Below, piece by piece: positions 1-4,923 of a DNA stretch of 6,059 bases. A program made the position numbers and the translations under genes. Under the pieces are notes generated by a model. That model was not told the origin of the DNA. It was given only the letters and a program-made list of their open reading frames with translations, and did no database searches. Source of the DNA: an uncultured Selenomonadales bacterium (GTDB lineage: Bacteria > Bacillota > Negativicutes > Selenomonadales > Selenomonadaceae). Within the stretch, counting starts at the first letter, position 1. Each line of letters opens with the position of its first letter. The stretch lies in contig CAMNLS010000087.1 of the NCBI GenBank assembly GCA_946543495.1, positions 1 to 6,059 on the forward strand. Reading direction: 5' to 3'.

Positions 1-40
1 GCATTGCCGCCACGCACGCCGCGCAGATTTTTTTTATCAT
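1..40 (-). CDS. N-terminal fragment of the next operon gene, possibly LptA/OstA (truncated by window edge)
   Basis: Only 13 codons are visible, reading MIKKICAACVAAM and then leaving the window. The ATG lies at 38-40 and overlaps the last base of the lptC stop codon (TAATG), which implies translational coupling. A GGAGGAG-type ribosome binding site sits inside the end of lptC at a suitable distance. Two lysines followed by a small hydrophobic run look like the start of an exported protein's signal peptide. In LPS operons the gene after lptC is commonly lptA (periplasmic LPS-transport protein, OstA fold), so this is the likely identity, but that rests on gene order only. Too little sequence is present to recognise the family. 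Confidence 0.6.
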   Translation of the reverse strand, partial: MIKKICAACVAAM

Positions 41-792
41 TAGAAAGCCTCCTCCATGTCTTTAACGCCTTTTAAAACTTTGGCGTGCCCCAAAAATCCG
101 AAATGCTTATAGTCATTATCGGCATAAGCTAAGTCGCCGAAGCCGCGCATATCGTCTTTAGAAATCCTAACGTCGCCCGTCGCGATAACTTTTTTCTCGG
201 CTGTGAACCACTCGACTTTATCGCCTTTGAGTTTTGCGCCGTCGCTATTTTTAATCTTAACATTGCCCGACGCGCTAACTAATTCTTGCTTAGCAAACCA
301 TTCAAGCTCGTCGCTTAGGAGTTGTGCTCCCTCGCTGTTCGTGACGTTGACATTGCCCGACGCGCTGGCTAATTCTTGTTCGGCAATCCATTCGAGTTCA
401 TCGCTTAGGAGTTGTTCGCCTTTGCTGTTCGTGACGACCACATCGCCTTTAACCAAAATATTTTTCTTGATTTGATCGTAACTGCCTTTAACCGCCGTCA
501 GCTCCCAAATCTTTACGTCTTCGCCGTCATACTGATAAAATTTCCCCTTCACGCCATCAATCTCAACGTTCTGCGTGATAGTGTCGATACGCATCTTGTC
601 GCACGTCAGCTCCCAAAGTAATTTGCCGTCTTGCTCTTCGGTTATGGTGTTGCCTTCGTATTCAATGACGGTCGGCGGCTCAAATTTTTCTATCGGCGGA
701 GGCTCGGTCGGCGTCGTTCGGACTGCCCACACCACTACGCACACAAAAAAAATTATAACCGTTGCTACCAAAATTTTATTCCGTGTGCTCAT
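40..792 (-). CDS. lptC: LptC-like LPS export bridge protein with extra OstA-type repeats
   Basis: Membrane-anchored periplasmic protein that would receive lipopolysaccharide from the LptBFG transporter and pass it to LptA. Residues 7-24 (ILVATVIIFFVCVVVWAV) form one N-terminal membrane segment after a short charged start, followed by a proline-rich linker (29-40) and then all-beta sequence. Residues 121-150, 151-180 and 181-210 are three tandem 30-residue repeats, the first two nearly identical (core QLLSDELEW, then SASGNV). Weaker related units at about 61-120 share the pattern of a strand, a G-D/N-V turn and another strand, expected of the LptC/LptA beta-taroll fold. At 250 residues it is longer than E. 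coli LptC (about 190), and the repeats account for much of the difference. The ATG is preceded by GGAGG with a 7-nt spacer, and the start overlaps the acyltransferase stop by 4 nt (ATGA). The family call comes from architecture and operon position; a general OstA-domain protein is the alternative. Confidence 0.85.
   Translation of the reverse strand: MSTRNKILVATVIIFFVCVVVWAVRTTPTEPPPIEKFEPPTVIEYEGNTITEEQDGKLLWELTCDKMRIDTITQNVEIDGVKGKFYQYDGEDVKIWELTAVKGSYDQIKKNILVKGDVVVTNSKGEQLLSDELEWIAEQELASASGNVNVTNSEGAQLLSDELEWFAKQELVSASGNVKIKNSDGAKLKGDKVEWFTAEKKVIATGDVRISKDDMRGFGDLAYADNDYKHFGFLGHAKVLKGVKDMEEAF
163..432 (-). repeat. Three 90-bp in-frame tandem repeats inside lptC
   Basis: Units are 343-432, 253-342 and 163-252, each coding for 30 residues of LptC. 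By hand alignment the first two match at 73 of 90 bases (about 81%), including uninterrupted shared blocks such as CATTGCCCGACGCGCT and TCGCTTAGGAGTTGT on the plus strand. The third unit is clearly related in protein (EGAQLLSDELEWF against DGAKLKGDKVEWF) but much diverged in DNA. This pattern suggests an older repeat fold plus a more recent duplication of one unit. Confidence 0.9.
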
Positions 793-1715
793 TGACTTTC
801 CTCCGATGATTTCTTTCTAACTTTAACCGTGTGATGCTTATTAGTCTTTTGCATTTCGGGCGGCGTGTTCCAACGTTTCTGAAACCAAAGCCACTGCGTC
901 GGGTTCTCGCGTATGACTTGCTCTAAAATTTTCGTCATCTTCTCTGTGAAGTGCAAAAGGTCTGCGTCGGTGTCGCCGGTGTCCTCGAAGTGCATGACTT
1001 CGCCGATTTTAACGAGGTGTCGCCCGTCCTCCTTGCGTATGATAAACGCGGGCACAACAGGCGCATTGAATCGCCTTGCGAAGACCGCTGGTCCCATTGG
1101 CGTTGAGGCTGTCTTACCTAAAAAGTTTATAAAGGCTCCGCCAGGTCCGGCGTCCTGGTCAGCAAGGAAACCTAATATCTTTCCGTCCTTTAAAGCTCGT
1201 CCCGCCGCTCGCAGCTCATTAGTTCCGCGATTGAATATCTCAACGTGAATCGTCGCCCTTAAGTCGTCAAGCACTCGTGAATATTCCGCGTTAGGTTGAA
1301 GCTTGGCTATTGCCGTCACGGGCAGTCCGTTTAGCGTGAATGACGCGCTGAGCCATTCCCACGTGCCGATATGCCCCGTCAATACAACGACGCCATGACC
1401 TTCCGCCAAAGCCGCCTTCATTCGTTCGAGGTGGTCAATTTCTATGAACTGCGATAAATTTTTTTCGTTGAGGTTGGGCATGTAGAGAATGTCGAGCATG
1501 TTGCGAGCTAAGTTTATGAACGACTTCTTGACGAGTTTCCTTGCCTCCGCCTCTGAAACGTTCAGCGCGGGTATCATCTGCGCGACTGCCCGCTCCCGCT
1601 GTTTTTTGATAAGCAGGTAATACAAATGACCGAACACCCACCCCAAAGCCAACAGCACATCATAGGGCAGGAGCCGAATTATTCTGCTCATCATCATCAG
1701 CGTTTTATAAAGCAT
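789..1715 (-). CDS. lpxL: Lipid A late acyltransferase, LpxL/HtrB/LpxM family
   Basis: Inner-membrane enzyme that transfers a fatty acyl chain from acyl-ACP to a Kdo-lipid A precursor, giving the acyloxyacyl groups of mature lipid A. Residues 12-36 are a hydrophobic N-terminal membrane segment. The family catalytic H-x4-D/E motif is seen as H115 and E120 in GHIGTWEW. Other family blocks are LADQDAGPGG (184-193), a STPMGPAVFARR block (204-215) and NPTQWLWFQKRW (271-282), the usual C-terminal signature. Length 308 is typical (E. coli LpxL is 306). The last 20 or so residues are a basic and serine-rich tail with no recognised motif. ATG at 1713-1715 has GGAGG 5 nt upstream. It starts 16 nt after the kdsC stop and its TGA overlaps the lptC ATG. 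The symbol is at family level: which position is acylated and with what chain cannot be told from sequence. Confidence 0.88.
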   Translation of the reverse strand: MLYKTLMMMSRIIRLLPYDVLLALGWVFGHLYYLLIKKQRERAVAQMIPALNVSEAEARKLVKKSFINLARNMLDILYMPNLNEKNLSQFIEIDHLERMKAALAEGHGVVVLTGHIGTWEWLSASFTLNGLPVTAIAKLQPNAEYSRVLDDLRATIHVEIFNRGTNELRAAGRALKDGKILGFLADQDAGPGGAFINFLGKTASTPMGPAVFARRFNAPVVPAFIIRKEDGRHLVKIGEVMHFEDTGDTDADLLHFTEKMTKILEQVIRENPTQWLWFQKRWNTPPEMQKTNKHHTVKVRKKSSEESQ

Positions 1716-1731
1716 GTTTTCCTCCGTTGTT

Positions 1732-2304
1732 CTATTGATTGAGCGCAGTCAATTCTTTGTCATCGAATTCGGGCGCGCTGTAGCGTTCGATAATCGCTTG
1801 CCAAAATCCTTTCGACTTCAAAATAAATTCTATAATCTCTCGGACTGCACCGCGCCCGCCGAAATTATTTGCAACGTAATGCGCCCGCTCGATAACCTCA
1901 GCTGAAGCATCGCCGACCGCCGCACGAAAGCCCACTTGCACGAAGACAGGCAAATCAATCACGTCGTCAGCAACGTAGCAAATTTCATCGTCAGTCAAGT
2001 TGAACTGCGCCTTGATTTTTTTGTAAGCGTCGCGCTTGTTCATCTGCCCTTGCATGACGGCGGAAATCTTCAGCTCGTTAGCGCGGTAAGTTGTCATTGC
2101 CGAAGTCCTGCCCGTGATTATCGCCGTCTTAATGCCGCACGAGTGAGCCAGCGTTATTCCGAAACCGTCGCGGCAATGGAAAGACTTAAACAGTTCGCCG
2201 CTTGCCCCGTGATAAATTCCGCCGTCAGTCAACACGCCGTCCACGTCGAAGATTATCAGCTTAACGCGTCGCGCTCTGTCGAGGGCGTCGCCTGCAATCT
2301 TCAT
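1732..2304 (-). CDS. kdsC: 3-deoxy-D-manno-octulosonate 8-phosphate phosphatase KdsC
   Basis: Cytoplasmic HAD-superfamily phosphatase that hydrolyses Kdo-8-phosphate to Kdo and phosphate. Numbering from the ATG at 2304 (190 residues; E. coli KdsC is 188): IIFDVDGVLTDG carries the nucleophile D20 and acid/base D22; ITGR (63-66) is HAD motif II; K90 is the motif III lysine; YVADDVIDLP holds motif IV aspartates D113, D114 and D117; GGRGAVRE (149-156) is the characteristic KdsC C-terminal loop. It is the small, capless type in which tetramer partners cover the active site. Motif IV reads ADD where GDD is usual, with both acidic residues kept. A longer reading from TTG at 2313 is possible, but the AAGGAG element then touches the start codon, whereas the ATG at 2302-2304 lies 9 nt from it and 1 nt after the kdsD stop. 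I therefore choose the ATG. Confidence 0.95.
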   Translation of the reverse strand: MKIAGDALDRARRVKLIIFDVDGVLTDGGIYHGASGELFKSFHCRDGFGITLAHSCGIKTAIITGRTSAMTTYRANELKISAVMQGQMNKRDAYKKIKAQFNLTDDEICYVADDVIDLPVFVQVGFRAAVGDASAEVIERAHYVANNFGGRGAVREIIEFILKSKGFWQAIIERYSAPEFDDKELTALNQ

Positions 2305-2319
2305 GTCAAACAACTCCTT
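2305..2319 (-). promoter_or_regulatory. Ribosome binding site deciding the kdsC start
   Basis: Read on the minus strand, AAGGAG is followed directly by TTG and, 9 nt later, by ATG. Zero spacing rules against the TTG, while 9 nt fits initiation at the ATG (2304). The site lies inside the last codons of kdsD, whose TGA is at 2306-2308, so the two genes are probably coupled. Confidence 0.75.
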
Positions 2320-3274
2320 GCCGCAACAAGTCCGTCAAGTGAATCATGCCGACGGGAAAATTATTTTCGTCAACGACTGGCAAGACTGTAACGGGGCGCG
2401 GCTTATGCTTCTCCATAACCGACAACGCCGCCGCCGCTAACTTGTCCGCGCTTATGATAAGCGGCGTCGTGAACATGATGTGTTCAACAGGCTCATCAAT
2501 GAAGCTACGTTTCTTTTCAAGTGCGCGGCGAATGATTCCGTCAGTGACCAACCCAACGAATTTATTTTGTTCGTCGACGACCGACACCGCGCCCAAACCT
2601 TTGGCAGTCATCTCGAAGAGTGCATCCTTAGCCGTAGCACCGACTTTGACAATCGGATTGTCGTCGCCGCTGTGCATAACGTCGCCGACCGTGAGCAAAA
2701 GTTTTCTGCCGAGCGCGCCACCGGGGTGGAATAACGCGAAGTCATTCGACGTGAACTTTTTCTCCTCCATTAAAGCCATTGCCAACGCGTCGCCCATTGC
2801 AAGAGTCGCAGTCGTCGAGGCAGTCGGGGCTAAGCCCAAAGGACACGCCTCGCGCTCAACGCCAATGTTGATAAAGTAATCGCAATTCTTGCCGAGCGTC
2901 GAAGTACGCTTGCCGCTCATGGCGATAATCGCCGCGCCAATCCTGCGCACAACGGGCAAGATGTTGACAATCTCCGAAGACTCGCCGCTATTTGAAATGG
3001 CAATAAGTATGTCGCGTTCAGTGAGCATACCCAAATCGCCGTGATAAGCTTCAGCGGGGTGCATGAAGAATGACGGCGTGCCAGTCGAGGCAAGAGTCGC
3101 TGCAATCTTTCTGCCGACGTGTCCAGACTTGCCCATACCCGTCACGACGACGCGCCCGCTACAACTCATAATCCTTTCAACCGCCGCAATAAATTCATCG
3201 TCGACGCGAGCAATTAGAGCCTCAATCGCCGCCGCCTCAATCTTTAAAGTTTCAATCGCTTTATCTTTAATCAT
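2306..3274 (-). CDS. kdsD: D-arabinose 5-phosphate isomerase KdsD (KpsF/GutQ family)
   Basis: Cytoplasmic aldose-ketose isomerase converting ribulose 5-phosphate to arabinose 5-phosphate, the first step committed to Kdo. The SIS sugar-isomerase domain covers about residues 38-170, with TGMGKSGHVGRK (45-56), HPAEAYHGDLG (72-82) and SNSGESSE (94-101). By alignment with E. coli KdsD at a constant offset of 10, the reported active-site residues K59, E111, E152 and H193 correspond to K49, E101, E142 and H183, all present. Two CBS domains follow, about 198-255 and 263-320, as in the 328-residue E. coli enzyme, so this is the full-length form and not the short SIS-only form. ATG at 3272-3274 overlaps the kdsA stop by 4 nt (ATGA), with GAGGTG 5 nt upstream. 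The CBS pair suggests control by a ligand, possibly a nucleotide, but this cannot be read from sequence. Confidence 0.95.
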   Translation of the reverse strand: MIKDKAIETLKIEAAAIEALIARVDDEFIAAVERIMSCSGRVVVTGMGKSGHVGRKIAATLASTGTPSFFMHPAEAYHGDLGMLTERDILIAISNSGESSEIVNILPVVRRIGAAIIAMSGKRTSTLGKNCDYFINIGVEREACPLGLAPTASTTATLAMGDALAMALMEEKKFTSNDFALFHPGGALGRKLLLTVGDVMHSGDDNPIVKVGATAKDALFEMTAKGLGAVSVVDEQNKFVGLVTDGIIRRALEKKRSFIDEPVEHIMFTTPLIISADKLAAAALSVMEKHKPRPVTVLPVVDENNFPVGMIHLTDLLRQGVV

Positions 3275-4080
3275 GTCAACACCTCATGGATTTTCAATGC
3301 GTCCGCCAAAAGTTTTTCCAAGTCGTCAAGGGCAATCATGTTCGCGCCGTCCGAAAGACCTTCGGCGGGGTTGTCATGAACTTCCAAGAACAAACCGTCC
3401 ACGCCGACTGCGCAAGCCGCTTTAACCAACGGGGCGACGAATTCGCGTTGACCGCCCGAACTTGAACCCGCGCCGCCCGGAAGTTGTACGCTGTGAGTGC
3501 CGTCGAAAATCACGGGGCAACCGAAGCCGCGCATAATCGGCAAGCCGCGCATGTCAACGACAAGATTATTATAGCCGAAGGACGTTCCGCGCTCGGTGAG
3601 CAAAATTTTTTCCGTTTGACTGCGTAACTTCTCGACGACGTTAATCATATCGCTTGCAGAGAGGAATTGAGCCTTCTTGACGTTGACAACTTTGCCAGTC
3701 TTGGCGGCGGCAATGAGTAAATCGGTTTGCCTGCACAGGAACGCGGGTATCTGCAAGATGTCAGCGACCTCAGCGACCTGCGCGGCTTGATAACTTTCGT
3801 GAATGTCCGTGACAATCGGGACGTTAAGTTCACGTTTAATCGCGTCAAGAATCTTCAAGCCCTCGACGAGACCCGGTCCGCGATAACTTTTTATCGACGA
3901 ACGATTTGCCTTGTCGAATGACGCCTTGAAGATATACGGCATGTTCAGACGCTCGGCAATCTCTTTGGCACGCCGCCCAATCATCAAGCTACGTTCCAAG
4001 CCCTCAAGCACGCAAGGCCCCGCAAGCAAGACCAACTTGCCGCCGCCAATCTCAATGTCTCCAACTTTAACTATGTTCAA
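3271..4080 (-). CDS. kdsA: 3-deoxy-D-manno-octulosonate 8-phosphate synthase KdsA, metal-dependent type
   Basis: Cytoplasmic TIM-barrel enzyme condensing arabinose 5-phosphate with phosphoenolpyruvate to give Kdo-8-phosphate. Family motifs in order: LLAGPCVLEG (18-27), FKASFDKANRSS (51-62), TDIHE (91-95), VNVKKAQFLS (132-141), TERGTSFGYNNLVVDMRG (162-179), FDGTHSVQLPGG (192-203) and FLEVHDNP (231-238). The metallo-class ligands described for Aquifex aeolicus KdsA (C11, H185, E222, D233) correspond to C23, H196, E233 and D244; metal-free enzymes such as E. coli KdsA have asparagine in place of the cysteine. Length 269 is close to the family norm. The start is TTG at 4078-4080, overlapping the kdsB stop (TTGA), and is supported by GGAGGG 7 nt upstream; no in-frame ATG is near. 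Coupled to kdsB before it and kdsD after it. Confidence 0.96.
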   Translation of the reverse strand: MNIVKVGDIEIGGGKLVLLAGPCVLEGLERSLMIGRRAKEIAERLNMPYIFKASFDKANRSSIKSYRGPGLVEGLKILDAIKRELNVPIVTDIHESYQAAQVAEVADILQIPAFLCRQTDLLIAAAKTGKVVNVKKAQFLSASDMINVVEKLRSQTEKILLTERGTSFGYNNLVVDMRGLPIMRGFGCPVIFDGTHSVQLPGGAGSSSGGQREFVAPLVKAACAVGVDGLFLEVHDNPAEGLSDGANMIALDDLEKLLADALKIHEVLT

Positions 4081-4811
4081 TTAATTTCCCTCCGATAAAT
4101 GTTGTTGACTAATTGCAAGTCTTCTTCCGTATCGACGCCAATGAACTGACACGAACTTTTTATCACGCGAATCTTGAAACCGTTCTCCAATGCGCGAAGC
4201 TGTTCGAGTGATTCGGCTTGCTCAAGTGGCGTCGAATTCATCTTTGCATAGTCAATCAGGAACTGTCGCCGATAAGCATAAATGCCTATGTGCTTGAAGA
4301 CGGGCGACTTGCCGGCGTTGCGAGGATAAGGAATCAGCGAGCGCGAGAAATAAAGCGCGTCATTGTTCTTGTCAATGACGACTTTGACATTGTTGGGATT
4401 GTTCATCTCGTCGGCGTCAGTTAGTTCAGTGGCAACGGTCGCCATCTGCAAATTTTTATCCTTAACAAATTCCGCGACGAGTTCATCAATCAAGCTCGGC
4501 TCGATAAGCGGCTCATCACCCTGCACGTTGACGACGACTTCCACATCAGGAAACTTTTCGGCGACTTCAGCTAGACGGTCAGTGCCCGTCTTATGGTCAG
4601 CGCGAGTCATCATCGCCTGCCCGTGATTCTCTTCGACGGCTTGCAAAATTTTTTCATCGTCTGTCGCCACAATGACTTCAGTCACAGACGCGGCACGGCT
4701 TGCCCGTTCCCACACCCGACAAATCATCGGCTTGCCGCAAATATCTTTAAGCGGCTTGCCGGGCAGTCGCGTTGACGAGTAGCGCGCAGGTATCACGCAT
4801 ATTGATTTCAA
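4077..4811 (-). CDS. kdsB: CMP-Kdo synthetase KdsB (3-deoxy-manno-octulosonate cytidylyltransferase)
   Basis: Cytoplasmic nucleotidyltransferase that joins CTP and Kdo to CMP-Kdo, the donor used by Kdo transferase. Family motifs: IPARYSSTRLPGKPL (7-21) for the CTP phosphates, IVATDDE (47-53), VVVNVQGDEP (92-101) with the metal-binding aspartate D99, YFSRSLIPYPR (154-164), HIGIYAYRR (174-182), LEQAESLEQLRALE (196-209) and GVDTEEDL (225-232). Length 244 against 248 in E. coli. It is the first gene of the Kdo operon, behind a promoter about 40 nt upstream. Translation is read from TTG at 4809-4811, 8 nt after a perfect AAGGAGG; the next in-frame possible start, a GTG at codon 6, has no Shine-Dalgarno at a suitable distance. 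Its TGA overlaps the kdsA TTG. Confidence 0.96.
   Translation of the reverse strand: MKSICVIPARYSSTRLPGKPLKDICGKPMICRVWERASRAASVTEVIVATDDEKILQAVEENHGQAMMTRADHKTGTDRLAEVAEKFPDVEVVVNVQGDEPLIEPSLIDELVAEFVKDKNLQMATVATELTDADEMNNPNNVKVVIDKNNDALYFSRSLIPYPRNAGKSPVFKHIGIYAYRRQFLIDYAKMNSTPLEQAESLEQLRALENGFKIRVIKSSCQFIGVDTEEDLQLVNNIYRREIN
4078..4093 (-). promoter_or_regulatory. Ribosome binding site and TTG start of kdsA
   Basis: GGAGGG lies within the last codons of kdsB, followed by a 7-nt A/T-rich spacer and TTG. The near-perfect match and spacing are the reason to accept a TTG start with no competing ATG. The shared TTGA with the kdsB stop suggests that terminating ribosomes reinitiate. Confidence 0.8.
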
Positions 4812-4827
4812 TTTCCTAACCTCCTTA
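4809..4827 (-). promoter_or_regulatory. Ribosome binding site and TTG start of kdsB
   Basis: TAAGGAGGTT (minus strand, 4827-4818) places GGAGG 8 nt before TTG. This is an almost complete match to the 16S anti-Shine-Dalgarno and fixes the start despite the weak codon. The same ten bases occur again 18 nt upstream (4845-4836). Confidence 0.8.
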
Positions 4828-4844
4828 CATAAAAAAACCTCCTT
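4825..4844 (-). promoter_or_regulatory. Start-stop (ATG-TAA) minimal ORF in the kdsB leader
   Basis: On the minus strand AAGGAGG (4844-4838) is followed by seven T and then ATG (4830-4828) and TAA (4827-4825). The spacer of 7 nt is ideal for initiation, yet the frame ends at once. The TAA runs directly into the GGAGG of the kdsB ribosome binding site, so a ribosome on this pair would cover that site. Whether it is used is inference; the element could also be an accident of the terminator T-run lying before the kdsB site. Confidence 0.4.
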
Positions 4845-4860
4845 AAGTCGGAGGCATTTT
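4831..4860 (-). terminator. Intrinsic terminator downstream of purA
   Basis: Minus strand: GCCTCC, loop GACTTAA, GGAGG, then seven T. The stem is five GC-rich pairs (4854-4850 with 4842-4838), extended by a G-U pair and, after one U-U mismatch, by A-U pairs between the preceding A run and the T run. It is placed to stop transcripts leaving purA. The stem is short, so efficiency may be moderate. Only four bases separate it from the kdsB Shine-Dalgarno, so the kds promoter cannot lie between them. Confidence 0.7.
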
Positions 4861-4884
4861 ATCAGAAAAAATTTTTTTACTCAA
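4856..4884 (-). promoter_or_regulatory. Predicted sigma-A/sigma-70 promoter of the kds operon
   Basis: Minus strand: TTGAGT (4884-4879, 4 of 6 to the consensus -35), a 17-nt spacer, and TAAAAT (4861-4856, 5 of 6 to the consensus -10) preceded by TG one base upstream, the extended -10 form. The spacer is an A7T6 tract, which is likely to be bent DNA. A start about 7 nt after the -10 falls near 4849-4848 (G/A), inside the terminator loop, giving a kdsB leader of about 38 nt. Confidence 0.65.
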
Positions 4885-4889
4885 GTAAA
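4876..4889. promoter_or_regulatory. Perfect 6-2-6 dyad over the -35 box
   Basis: TTTACT-TG-AGTAAA on the minus strand is a perfect inverted repeat that contains the predicted -35 hexamer. With only two central bases it is a poor hairpin but a reasonable operator shape for a dimeric regulator. It is A/T-rich, so chance is a real possibility. Confidence 0.3.
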
Positions 4890-4904
4890 GCCACTCATTG
4901 GATG

Positions 4905-4917
4905 CAACGTCACGTTG
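4905..4917. promoter_or_regulatory. Perfect 6-1-6 dyad upstream of the kds promoter
   Basis: CAACGT-C-ACGTTG on the plus strand, lying about 20 bp before the predicted -35 and just after the purA stop codon. No T-run follows on either strand, so it is not a terminator. The shape fits a protein-binding site; no known regulator is recognised. Confidence 0.3.
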
Positions 4918-4923
4918 ACTCAA

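Noticed and set aside
203..475. Plus-strand 90-residue frame with internal repeats (serine- and leucine-rich)
   Set aside because: It is the antisense shadow of the lptC tandem repeats; its repetition is fully explained by the coding strand and it has no Shine-Dalgarno or family motif.
913..1248. Plus-strand 111-residue frame inside the acyltransferase gene
   Set aside because: Antisense shadow of conserved acyltransferase motifs; no independent evidence for coding.
1716..1731. Possible internal promoter between kdsC and the acyltransferase
   Set aside because: The gap is 16 nt and is filled by the ribosome binding site; there is no room for a promoter outside coding sequence and no convincing boxes were seen.
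1936..2391. Plus-strand 151-residue frame across the kdsC-kdsD junction
   Set aside because: Lies antisense to two well-supported genes; no domain and no suitable ribosome binding site seen.
2346..2879. Plus-strand 177-residue frame inside kdsD
   Set aside because: Antisense to a fully conserved SIS-CBS coding sequence; low-complexity composition and no recognisable domain.
4838..4857. The same hairpin as a plus-strand terminator
   Set aside because: Only four T follow the stem on the plus strand and no plus-strand gene leads into it.
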